A DNA stretch of 64,000 nt. Origin: Coccinella septempunctata (lineage: Eukaryota > Arthropoda > Insecta > Coleoptera > Coccinellidae). A program made the translations under genes and the position numbers. The notes under the pieces are model-generated. The model ran no database searches. It was given only the letters and a program-made list of their open reading frames with translations, and was not told the origin of the DNA. The stretch is from NCBI RefSeq assembly GCF_907165205.1, contig NC_058198.1, positions 17,151,001 through 17,215,000 of the forward strand, written 5' to 3'. Of this stretch, positions 46,418 to 55,802 are shown piece after piece (positions within the stretch are counted from its first letter, which is position 1; the number at the start of each line of letters is the position of its first letter).

Positions 46418-47246
46418 ATCAAAGTGAATTTCATCAACGGGAATAAAAAGTTCATACATCAACCAGCATTTGAAGAAAGAATTGAAGCTACTTAGACGAA
46501 GTGCATCAACGACTGGAGAATTTCTTTCGACGTCCAACCGTAAGCAGCGAAGCAGACGACGAGGAGCAACCATCGCAATTGTGAAGTGTGTGATGTGTTT
46601 AAAGGCCAATTTGTGAAAATCTAGTGACGTGCAAAACTTTTGGATCACATACGGAAACAAGGTAGGATCTTTCCTTATAGTCGACGAACGGAAAACGAAT
46701 TGCTTTGTTGTGTGTTAACTCCAATAACTAGACGAAAGTTGCAGCACTTATTTTTTCGAATTGAGACTTCTTTGTTGAAAGACGAATTGGCTTCCAGGAG
46801 ACATAAGGATTTCTTCGAATTGTTCGAATATTTTGATTGAGATTTTGCGAATAACTTTTGTGTATTCAAATTCATTTATTTTTTAAATTAGACATTTGAT
46901 CCAGTATTAGACGTTACGCACTAAAAAGAGGAGACGTATTTTTGTTTTGAAGTTTTATTTTGTTCATTTTTTTTTAATTACCATTATGTAGTATTTCAAG
47001 ATAAAGGGATTTTTGAATTAGATAATCATTCATTATTGACCTAGATAAGGGTGAGACGAACGGAATCTGTAAGATTGTGATTCCGATATTTTTTTTTATA
47101 GATATTTTCATTTGAATTGTGTTTTTGTTGTTTTTGTGTATTGTGTGAACGATTGCTGATTAACGTTTTCGCGTGACCATTAGGTAGAGAATTTCGGTTC
47201 GTTTCATTTTCTTTTTCGTTTCGAGTACTCTTTTTCAAAAAGCGAT
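46418..47246 (+). other. Gypsy copy 2 leader
   Basis: About 830 bp between primer site and gag ATG. No recognisable coding content; matches 15914-16742 in reverse. Confidence 0.7.
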
Positions 47247-50045
47247 ATGTATTTAGGCGAAATAGTCGATATTGAGCGCGGAATCACGAGCGCGAAGATT
47301 CCAGCCATAAGGGCTCTTCATATCATTTGTTTCGGCTCTGAAGGGGAGAATTACAAGAGACGTCGAGCTCTACGTAATTTTGCTGGGTTTTCTTGGGGAA
47401 TAGAATCTCAAGAACATAAAGAGCATTTAGAGCTGGTCTCAAAGGAGTTGACTGCGGCAGATTTGACAGCTATTTGTGGAATATTGAATTTATCGTACGA
47501 TGGGTCGACCGAAGAAGTAGCCAAGAGAATATGTGATTTTCTAGCTTCTCCCACTGAAATCACAAACGATGAGGAGGATAGGGAATCGGAAGATGAGCGG
47601 AGCTCCTTGGTTTCCACTCAAAGCCGAATTGAGCGTAATGGGGGCGAAAATCGAGAAGGTAGAAGTTGCTTTTCGCTTACGTTTAGAGATGTTGAAGACT
47701 CTATACGTCCATTCAGCGGAAATGACGACTATCCGGTTTCTAGGTGGATTAACGATTTCGAAGAAATCGCAAGCTTGACGAACTGGACGGATCTTCAGAT
47801 GTTGCTGTTCGCAAAAAGATCACTTACGGGATTGGCGAAGTTGTTTGTGCAATCCCAGTCGGGCGTTAAGACGTGGTCTTCTTTGAAAAAAGAGTTGATC
47901 GAAGAATTTGGGATCCGTGTCAGTACGGCTCAGATTCACAAGTTATTGGCCAAGAGGATTAAAAAATCCAATGAGAATGTGCAGGAGTACATTCTCACGA
48001 TGCGAGAAATTGCCAGTAGGGCTAATATCGAAGATGACGCGGTCATTCAATATATCATTGACGGAATTCTTGATGATTCTGGAAATAAAGTCGTTCTGTA
48101 TGGAGCAAGGAACTTCCGAGATTTCAAGGAGAAGGCCCGAATATACGAAGAAATCGCCAAAAAGAGGAATCTCCCGGTACAAAGGAGAGAGGTCAATCCA
48201 AGTGAGAGACGTAGTACCGAGGGAAAACAGGGAACGGAAGTGAATCGTAGTCGTTCTGGACGAAACGAGGCTAAAACTAACAACCTCAATAAGTACAGTC
48301 AAAACTGTTTCAACTGTGGAAAACAAGGACACATGTCGAGGGAATGTCCGGATAAGGCCAAGGGCACGAAGTGCTATAAATGCCAGGGGTTCGGGCATAT
48401 TGCAACGAATTGCACGCGAAAAGAAGCACAGAAGACACCTTCCAACAACGTAGCCATGATGGAATGTGTTCCAAAAAATTCTGTGGAATTGAGCATAGGA
48501 TCTTTCGTTGTCGAGGCTCTTTTCGATACAGGAAGCGACATCAGTATCATACGAGAAGACGTCTATAAAAAACATTTTAAGGAGTTGCCTTTGTCAGACG
48601 ATGTCCTCGCAATAAGAGGCTTGGGTCATCATAAAATGAGCACAATGGGGTCGCTTCAGTTAGATGTGAAGATATGCGGTCATAGTTACTCACTCATATT
48701 CCATGTGATGTCGAGGGATTCTTCTGGATTCCAGGCGATATTGGGGAGTAACATACTGAAGCAAGCGACGATTCACATTGGGGATGACGGCATTAGAGTC
48801 GATCCGAAAGTATCTGAAGACGATACGAGTCGATGGCTAATGAACATCGTTGTGGATGACGAGGAGGACGAAATCGATGTTGGCCACATCGAAAACGTCG
48901 AGGTGAAAAAGGAAGCCCACGACTTGATGAAGAACTATGCGCCAGAGAAAACGGAAATTACGGATATAAAAATGAAAATAATTCTCAAAACTGAGGAGCC
49001 TATTTATCAAAGAGCAAGGAGACTTTCTGTACCGGAACAAGAAGAGGTAGACAAGCAGATAGATGAATGGTTACAAGAGGGCGTGATCAGGGAGAGCTGC
49101 TCAGATTTCGCCAGTCCAATTGTACTTGTCAGTAAAAAGGATGGCACTAAAAGGTTATGTTGTGATTATAGAAAGCTCAACAAGAATATTATCAAAGACA
49201 GGTTTCCGTTACCAATGATCGAGGATGTCATGGATCGCCTAGATGGAGCAATGTTTTTCACTACTATAGATCTGAAAAACGGGTTTTTTCATGTCGAGGT
49301 CGAGGAGAGTAGTGTAAAGTACACATCTTTCATAACGCCTACTGGGCAATACGAGTTTTTGAAATGCCCTTTCGCTGACGACGTATTGATCTATTATATG
49401 GACCACTTGATCATACCTAGTAAAGATGAAAAGGAGGGTTTGGAAAAACTGAAAAGGGTACTGGAAGTAGAAAAAAAGTTCGGGTTAGAAATCAAGAGGA
49501 AAAAATGCCAACTGTTGAAGAAGAAAGTTCAGTTTTTGGGATATATCGAAGTAGAGGGAATTAGCTATGTCCTGATTACAACAGGTGTACCGAGAGGAAA
49601 CGGTCAAGTGGAAAGAATTAACCGATCTATTATTCCGGTATTCGCCAAGCTCAGTATGGATGAACCAACAAAATGGTACAAACATACAGATAGAGTTCAG
49701 AGGGCGCTTAATTCGACATACCAGAGGAGCGTAGATACAACTCCTTTCGAAATGCTGATAGGTGTGAAAATGAGAAAAAAAGAAGACATTGTGGTCAACG
49801 AAATCATCGAGCAGGAAGTCAGGAAACTGTTCGATGATGAAAGGGAAGAACTGAGGAAGAACGGAAAAAAACAGCTTATAAAAGTGCAGGAGGAAAATAA
49901 GAGAAGTTACAATTTGCGACGGAAAAGTGCGGCCAATTATAAAGAAGGAGAACTTGTAGCGATCAAAAGAACTCAGTTCGGATCTGGTCTAAAGTTCAGT
50001 AGCAAGTTCTTAGGCCCTTACGAAGTGGTACTTAATTTTTACTGA
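47247..50045 (+). CDS. Fused Gag-protease-RT fragment-integrase tail polyprotein, Gypsy copy 2
   Basis: One uninterrupted 932-codon frame; the last few codons (about 50030-50045) come from array DNA. Domains: Gag; zinc knuckles CFNCGKQGHMSREC and CYKCQGFGHIATNC at about 353-390; protease FDTGSDISII near 424; RT start (CDYRKLNKN near 639, TTIDLKNGFFHV); YMDH near 716, where copy 1 has YMDD, so the catalytic pair is damaged; then VQFLGYIEVEG joined to the integrase end NGQVERINRS near 780 and the GPY module (KFLGPYEVV) near 920. RNase H, RT motif B and most of the integrase core are deleted, yet the frame is kept. Gag and protease could work; RT and integrase cannot. Confidence 0.9.
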   Translation: MYLGEIVDIERGITSAKIPAIRALHIICFGSEGENYKRRRALRNFAGFSWGIESQEHKEHLELVSKELTAADLTAICGILNLSYDGSTEEVAKRICDFLASPTEITNDEEDRESEDERSSLVSTQSRIERNGGENREGRSCFSLTFRDVEDSIRPFSGNDDYPVSRWINDFEEIASLTNWTDLQMLLFAKRSLTGLAKLFVQSQSGVKTWSSLKKELIEEFGIRVSTAQIHKLLAKRIKKSNENVQEYILTMREIASRANIEDDAVIQYIIDGILDDSGNKVVLYGARNFRDFKEKARIYEEIAKKRNLPVQRREVNPSERRSTEGKQGTEVNRSRSGRNEAKTNNLNKYSQNCFNCGKQGHMSRECPDKAKGTKCYKCQGFGHIATNCTRKEAQKTPSNNVAMMECVPKNSVELSIGSFVVEALFDTGSDISIIREDVYKKHFKELPLSDDVLAIRGLGHHKMSTMGSLQLDVKICGHSYSLIFHVMSRDSSGFQAILGSNILKQATIHIGDDGIRVDPKVSEDDTSRWLMNIVVDDEEDEIDVGHIENVEVKKEAHDLMKNYAPEKTEITDIKMKIILKTEEPIYQRARRLSVPEQEEVDKQIDEWLQEGVIRESCSDFASPIVLVSKKDGTKRLCCDYRKLNKNIIKDRFPLPMIEDVMDRLDGAMFFTTIDLKNGFFHVEVEESSVKYTSFITPTGQYEFLKCPFADDVLIYYMDHLIIPSKDEKEGLEKLKRVLEVEKKFGLEIKRKKCQLLKKKVQFLGYIEVEGISYVLITTGVPRGNGQVERINRSIIPVFAKLSMDEPTKWYKHTDRVQRALNSTYQRSVDTTPFEMLIGVKMRKKEDIVVNEIIEQEVRKLFDDEREELRKNGKKQLIKVQEENKRSYNLRRKSAANYKEGELVAIKRTQFGSGLKFSSKFLGPYEVVLNFY

Positions 50046-50709
50046 TAATTAGTATATCTGATCATATTTTGAATTTTTAATTTTTTTTATACCATACTTG
50101 GAACGGGACCTAACGTTGTCTTTTGAGTACACCTAACAATTTTTAATTTTTTTTCAAACCTAATGTTTCATTTAGAATACACTCTATATCATAAATGATT
50201 CATTATATCAGACTTGCACTCTGAATTCATACATAACCTATTGCTTGATTGCAATTCAAGAAGCGTTCAGTGGATTTTTTTTTTGCATAGTACTTGAAAC
50301 AGTACTAACTGTTAACTTTTATGATCCCCTATCAATTTTTATTTGTTTTCAAAATAAATGTTTCATTAAGAATATGCTGTAAATTCTTAGGGGTGTAAGG
50401 GGGAAGGATGCGTTTTATAGCCTCTCCTCTCAAATGCCAACCTCACCTACTCGCGGTGCACCCTGTTCTTACGAACGAGGCTCTGGCGACCGAACATGAG
50501 CGGTATAACTCTGTTTCCCACAATTACGTAGCCTAAACATTGGCTTGAGCAGGAAATGGCTCTCTGCGTTGCTCAAGTTACGTCTCAGACCTTGTCGTCT
50601 CAGGATACCTGTGCCACAAGATTATCTAGTCGTAGCCGCAACCAAAGTTGCACTGACAGCGTTACCAGTGCAGCTTTTGAACACCTTCTAACGCAGCTCC
50701 TACAAAAAG

Positions 50710-53700
50710 ATGGATCAGTCGAACAGGACAAAATTCGTATCCGGAGGTAAAATACCCTCCCATTCGGATCTCCGGGGGAGGGTGCCTGAGCGAGTGAATC
50801 ATCGAACAAACACCAATGAAAAGCACATAGCTTTTGCAGCATGGAACGTCAGAACCTTGATTGACAACCCCAAGGCCGACCGACCAGAGAGGCGTACTGC
50901 CCTAATCGATAAGGAACTGCAACGAACATCCATTGCAATAGTTGCTTTAAGCGAAACACGCTTTTCGGACGAAGGTAGCTTGGTAGAACAAGCGTATACT
51001 TTTTTCTGGAAAGGCTTGCCGGAAGGCGAAATCAGACAACATGGCGTAGGCTTTGCCATTAGAAACGACCTGGCCGCCAAACTTACCGAAAATCCAGTTG
51101 GTATCTCAGAACGTTTAATGACCCTACGTTTTCCTGCAGCGAATAACACGTTTGTGAACATCATTGCAGTATACGCACCCACTTTGAACTCCTCTGACAA
51201 CTTAAAGGACACTTTTTACGAAACACTCGTTGCTACATTAAGTAAAATCCCAAAACGGGAACGAATTATTCTCCTTGGAGACTTCAACGCTAGAGTGGGC
51301 AGAGGTCAAGACTCAGAACTATGGCCGGGAATAATAGGGAAACACGGCATAGACAGCATTAATTCGAATGGAGAACGTCTGCTGGCTCTTTGTGCAGAAC
51401 ACAATCTGTGTATAACGAACACCTATTTTATTACGAGACCCAATTCAAGGGGGACCTGGCGCCACCCGCGCTCAGGGCATTGGCATACCCTCGACTATGT
51501 GATCGTGAGAAGGAAAGATCTGAAAGAGGTGTTGGTCACTAAACCCAGAGCAGATCTGGAGTGCTGGACTGATCATAGGCTGGTAATCTCGAGAATGAAA
51601 ATCTCAATGCGCCCAAAATACCAACGCAAGCCGAAGTATCTAAGAGAGTGCCTTCAAATATCCAAACTACAAAACCCTTCTACAAAGGACAGATTCACAG
51701 CTGCCGTCAAAGATAGCCTAACACCACCGGATTATAACGACGACATTGAGACTCATTGGCTCCGTTTCAAGTCATCCCTTACAAATACAGCGAAAGAAAT
51801 ACTGGGCACAGAACGCTCCCGAAAATCCCCAGACTGGTTTGCCGACAGCGAAACTCATATCGCACCCCTTTTGGACGCAAAACACAAAGCGATGAAAACC
51901 GCAATTAACAAGCCTGGCGATGTTGCAGCCCAAATAGGTTTCATAAACATAAAACGCGAGGTCCGTCAAGAAATAAGAAAAATCAAGGACAGCTGGTGGA
52001 AAGAAAAAGCTAGGGAAATACAAGCTTACGCCGATAACCAGAACTACAGGCGTTTTTTCGAAGCTATTAAAACTGTTTACGGTCCAAGCAGAAAAGCTAG
52101 CTTTCCTATAAGAGATGCTCATGGAGCTATTTTAACTGATGATAGAAAAATTCTCGAAAGATGGAAGGAGCATTACTCACAGGTCTTGAATCAAAATAAT
52201 GACTCGGATTTATCCATTTTAGACCTGCTCCCCGCGTATAGTCCGATGGCATCGCTTGATGACGAAATCTCAATGTCGGAAATCATAAGCGCGATTAAAA
52301 AAAATATGAAAAATGATAAGTCACCTGGTCTAGACGGCATTCCGGCGGAGATATTCAAAGCCTTGGATGAGGACATTGTCAATAGTCTCCTAATACTATT
52401 CCGCAAGATCTGGGAACAGGGAGATGTGCCACAAGACTTCAGAGACGCTTTAGTTATCAACCTCTATAAGAACAAAGGCGATACGTCGAATTGCAACAAT
52501 TACAGGGGCATATCGTTGCTTAATGTGGCCGGTAAAATTCTCTCGAAGATTATGGCTAATCGTCTGATTCCACTCTTAGAGAGGCTTTTACCTGAATCCC
52601 AGTGCGGCTTTCGACCAAATCGAGGTACGGTGGACCTAATTTTTACACTTCGACAGCTACAAGAAAAGGCCCGTGAACAACAATCAAGGATTTATACAGC
52701 CTTCATCGATTTAAGCAAGGCATTCGACTCGGTGAATCGGAGAGCGCTATGGAAAATCATGGCACGTCTAGGAGTACCCGAAAAATTCCTAGCAGTGTGT
52801 AAAAGCCTTCATACCAACAACACCGCTAGAATACAGCATAATGGCTCTACAACCGACCATTTCTCAACCAACTCTGGAATAAAACAAGGCTGCGTATTAG
52901 CGCCTTTACTGTTCAATATTTTCGCCATAGCTGTATCGATAATTGCTGACATGAGCATGCCCGTAAGAGGTGTTGGGATAAGATTCAGATTTGATGGGGG
53001 CCTGTTTAACCTGAAGCGCCTCAGAGCCAAAACCCGTACCAAGTTTATCACGGAACTTCAATATGCAGACGACTGTTCACTCATCGCTAGCAGCTCAGAG
53101 GATCTACAGATAATGATGGACACCTATAAACATATAAACGAAGCTTTAGGCCTTAAACTCAATATTGACAAGACCAAAATCCTGGTAAGTCCGCCAGAAA
53201 GCCTTCAAACAGATATCAGCCTGGACAATGAAACTCTAGAACAGGTCGAGCAGTTCAAATACTTGGGAAGCTTCATAAATACTAGGGCTAACCTTGACAC
53301 GGAAATACACAACCGTATCAATTCGGCATCACGGGCATTCTGGAAGCTGAAGGACAGAGTGTTCCAAAATCACGACCTCAATCTGAAGACCAAGACAGCT
53401 GTTTACAGAGCAGTGGTCCTCCCAACGCTTCTTTACGGAAGCGAAAGCTGGACTCCCTACAGGCGACATATTAAACAGCTTGAACAGACGCAGCAACGTC
53501 ATCTAAGACAGATAATGCACATCAGATGGTTCCACAAAGTTTCGAATGCAGAAGTCTTGCAGCACGCGAGTTGTACAACAATTGAGACTCAAGTAACGAG
53601 GGCCCGACTCAGATGGAGCGGCCACATTCTGAGGATGCAAGACACAAGACTCCCCAAAATAGCTCTATACGGCGAACTCACTGAGGGAGCCCGGAAACCA

Positions 53701-53952
53701 GGGGGCCAGTATAAGCGGTTTAAGGATACACTACATCAATCCCTAAAATCAGTTAATGCTAATCATAACTGGGAACAACTAGCGTTAGACAGGTCACAGT
53801 GGAGGTCTTTGGTCCACAGTTATAATGGAGAATCGAGAAGGATACAGCGGCGGCCAGATCTGGTTGGAGACTATCCATGCCCTGAGTGTGGAAGGATCTG
53901 CAGGTCACGGTTGGGTCTCTTTAGTCACAGGAGGGCACACAGTCGCAACTAG
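50710..53952 (+). CDS. Endonuclease-reverse transcriptase of RTE-like element
   Basis: 1080 residues, single ORF. Endonuclease (about 40-300): AAWNVRTL, ALSETRFSD, YAPTLNSSD, LLGDFNARVG, TLDYVIVRR, CWTDHRLVIS. Reverse transcriptase: SPGLDGIPAEIFKAL, NYRGISLLNVAGKI, QCGFRPNRGT, AFIDLSKAFDSVNRR (motif A), SGIKQGCVLAPLLF (motif B), LQYADDCSLIA (motif C), FKYLGSFINT. C-terminal part: RLRWSGHILRMQDTRLPK and a C2H2 finger (CPECGRICRSRLGLFSH) at the very end. All catalytic residues are present. This type is often annotated as a craniofacial development protein-like gene in genomes. The clade (RTE versus Proto2-like) is left open. Confidence 0.92.
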   Translation: MDQSNRTKFVSGGKIPSHSDLRGRVPERVNHRTNTNEKHIAFAAWNVRTLIDNPKADRPERRTALIDKELQRTSIAIVALSETRFSDEGSLVEQAYTFFWKGLPEGEIRQHGVGFAIRNDLAAKLTENPVGISERLMTLRFPAANNTFVNIIAVYAPTLNSSDNLKDTFYETLVATLSKIPKRERIILLGDFNARVGRGQDSELWPGIIGKHGIDSINSNGERLLALCAEHNLCITNTYFITRPNSRGTWRHPRSGHWHTLDYVIVRRKDLKEVLVTKPRADLECWTDHRLVISRMKISMRPKYQRKPKYLRECLQISKLQNPSTKDRFTAAVKDSLTPPDYNDDIETHWLRFKSSLTNTAKEILGTERSRKSPDWFADSETHIAPLLDAKHKAMKTAINKPGDVAAQIGFINIKREVRQEIRKIKDSWWKEKAREIQAYADNQNYRRFFEAIKTVYGPSRKASFPIRDAHGAILTDDRKILERWKEHYSQVLNQNNDSDLSILDLLPAYSPMASLDDEISMSEIISAIKKNMKNDKSPGLDGIPAEIFKALDEDIVNSLLILFRKIWEQGDVPQDFRDALVINLYKNKGDTSNCNNYRGISLLNVAGKILSKIMANRLIPLLERLLPESQCGFRPNRGTVDLIFTLRQLQEKAREQQSRIYTAFIDLSKAFDSVNRRALWKIMARLGVPEKFLAVCKSLHTNNTARIQHNGSTTDHFSTNSGIKQGCVLAPLLFNIFAIAVSIIADMSMPVRGVGIRFRFDGGLFNLKRLRAKTRTKFITELQYADDCSLIASSSEDLQIMMDTYKHINEALGLKLNIDKTKILVSPPESLQTDISLDNETLEQVEQFKYLGSFINTRANLDTEIHNRINSASRAFWKLKDRVFQNHDLNLKTKTAVYRAVVLPTLLYGSESWTPYRRHIKQLEQTQQRHLRQIMHIRWFHKVSNAEVLQHASCTTIETQVTRARLRWSGHILRMQDTRLPKIALYGELTEGARKPGGQYKRFKDTLHQSLKSVNANHNWEQLALDRSQWRSLVHSYNGESRRIQRRPDLVGDYPCPECGRICRSRLGLFSHRRAHSRN

Positions 53953-53978
53953 CACTAAGAAGTTACAAGTCTGTTCGA

Positions 53979-54028
53979 ATTTTTTTTTTTTTTTTTTTTT
54001 TTCTTCTTCTTCTTCTTCTTCTTCTTTT
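53979..54028. repeat. Poly(T)/(TTC)n tract in element 3' UTR
   Basis: About 22 T followed by (TTC)9 just before the 3' end of the RTE-like element. Low-complexity; may be a length-variable or sequencing-prone site. Confidence 0.85.
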
Positions 54029-54283
54029 TGTAGATTTATTCCCGGTAACGGGATTCAGCAATGAATGAATGAATGCTGTAAATTCAAATATCAGACTTGC
54101 ACTCCAATATTATGAATTTTCTATTTCTTGATCGCAGGTCAAGGAGCGTTCAGTCTTTTACGCATAGTACTTAAAACAGTACTGTTTTCTTCCCTACATC
54201 TAACAATTTTCAATTTTTTTCGAAGTTAATATTTCATTTTGAATATAGAGCGCGGGCTGGAGTTACAAATCCTACAAAAGTTT

Positions 54284-54685
54284 TCATTTTATAGGTTTCT
54301 CCTTCTTCCTAAAAATCTCAATGTAGTCATTCACATTGAAAAGTTTGATATTAGGATCTTCTTTTCTTCTAATAGATGTCATATTCAGAATCTCCTTTAG
54401 AATGAAAGACCTCGTCAAGCGTTTTCTCAGATTTCCGTTCGACACATACTGCTTTTTTTCTCCAACATCGGAATTTATTTTCTTCACGACTTTTTGGCTA
54501 TGTTCATCTTGATTACTTTCTCTTCTTGCAGCGTGAGTGTCGGATTTTTTCTGCGGAACTTTTCCTCTTTTTCGTTCTCCTACATGTGACTTCAGAAAAT
54601 TCCTGATTTGAACTGTTCTCCTCAAGTCAATTTGTTTAGACTTCAATTTTTCCAATCCCATTCTCAAGATCTTCTTTCTGTCCAT
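54284..54685 (-). CDS. Unknown basic 133-aa protein, copy 9 (reverse)
   Basis: Full length; one replacement (G57S) and one silent change (ctg to cta). The RTE-like element now splits its 3' hairpin block, about 200 bp downstream of the stop. The protein is as described at copy 1. Confidence 0.5.
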   Translation of the reverse strand: MDRKKILRMGLEKLKSKQIDLRRTVQIRNFLKSHVGERKRGKVPQKKSDTHAARRESNQDEHSQKVVKKINSDVGEKKQYVSNGNLRKRLTRSFILKEILNMTSIRRKEDPNIKLFNVNDYIEIFRKKEKPIK

Positions 54686-54798
54686 CTCGTCTTCCACAAT
54701 GAAAAAAATATTTAAGTATGAAACGATAAAATTCGATAGTATCAAAGTTAAAAAATGTAAACCACAACACAATATTTGCAGCACGAAGCACATTCACA

Positions 54799-54834
54799 AC
54801 TGAATACTTTGTACATCTACTCCGCTGTTATATA
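54799..54834 (-). promoter_or_regulatory. Core promoter of unit 10 gene
   Basis: On the minus strand TATA tatataa is at 54834-54828 and the initiator start A at 54801. Confidence 0.6.
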
Positions 54835-55770
54835 GCCCCTCTACCATCCCTCCTTAGCACCCCACCACCCAATTGCCCGTTCCGTCGTCTGATTCGATAT
54901 TAGATTGCTGTGACTTAAAATTTCTATGGAATCAACGTATTACATTCGTTCAATTTAACTGTCACACGTCGGACTGTTTGTTGATTTATCCTTAACTTCC
55001 TATGACCAATTTTAAAGTGTTACTTTTATTAGTTGTATGATGAGCCTTGAGAAAGGAACAAAATAGTTCCGAAACGTTGGCGAATTCATAAGAGATTGTT
55101 TTTCAACCTGTCCAAATTCCTGCGATATTTTACTTATAGTGTTCAATCCATTACTTATGATACCTAAAAAGAACATATAAAATATTTTGTTATTTTGTGA
55201 TACTTGAGCCTAACACTAAAAATACCTAAAATTATAGAGTGTTTTATATAATTATGAGTTTATGAAACATATGAGAATTTCAATGATAATTGTCCAGAGT
55301 ATTTTTCTTACAGAAAGAATATACTATATTACTGTTTATTTTTTCAAACGTTTCTGATATTATGAAATGATAAAATATCAACAATTGAAAAGTATAAGTT
55401 ATCGATACAGATAATGACTATCTGGATAAGCAAGTATTGAAGCGCATTAGTATTTCAATTCTTAAGTTTGTTTCAAATCTCGCTGCTCCAAACAATATTT
55501 CAAAATTAATAATTTCTAGAGAATTCTTTTTCATCATTTACATTCACGTTGTAGATGGTATACACAATTTTCCTGAGGAAATAAAACTATAGAAAGAATG
55601 TCCCTGAATAGATTTAACGACTCTGATGTATATGCAGAAATCCATGTAGGTTGCTACATATAAGTACAGAATCGTTATTTTTTGTTTTCACCCTAATTAT
55701 ACGGAGCACTACTATCTACTTCATGAATTTCATTTTCAAGGTCTTAACCGGGAAACCGAAAAGTTTTGAG

Positions 55771-55773
<3 letters not shown>

Positions 55774-55802
<29 letters not shown>
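55774..55802. repeat. (TAA)n target run before R4 element 3
   Basis: ataataat run between tttgagtat of the reverse unit and the R4 5' end. It is the reverse complement of the run at 37013-37046. Confidence 0.9.

Larger units (their letters stand above)
45569..50029 (+). mobile_element. Gypsy-type element, copy 2 (3' end and 3' LTR lost)
   Basis: Same family and same insertion point in the unit as copy 1 (taaa|taatgg), inverted together with its host unit. The 5' LTR (45569-46396), primer site and a single long frame are present. Sequence breaks off at gaagtggta/cttaattttt near 50029 and passes into a reverse hairpin-block/downstream segment, so the end of integrase and the 3' LTR are missing. 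The duplicate is by descent, not by a new insertion. Confidence 0.93.
50387..54072 (+). mobile_element. Full-length RTE-like non-LTR element with 13-bp target duplication
   Basis: 3686 bp inserted in the hairpin block of unit 10. The flanks atgctgtaaattc at 50374-50386 and 54073-54085 are a 13-bp direct repeat; removing one copy plus the element restores the normal block. It starts ttaggggtgtaagg, has a 323-bp 5' untranslated region, one intact frame, and ends with poly(T), (TTC)n and an (ATGA)n tail. Intact ends, frame and duplication mean a recent insertion. Confidence 0.93.
50030..55773 (-). repeat. Array unit 10 (reverse, split by RTE-like element)
   Basis: Minus-strand order from the right: leader starting at the R4 junction (55773), promoter, open frame, hairpin block (54086-54243, continued at 50086-50386 beyond the insertion) and a short piece of downstream segment ending at the Gypsy junction. 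Its leader shares rare variants with unit 7 (see findings). Confidence 0.9.

Noticed and set aside
50387..50709. G-rich 5' end of the RTE-like element as an HDV-like ribozyme
   Set aside because: I could not place the required helices in the right order; only the starting G run fits.
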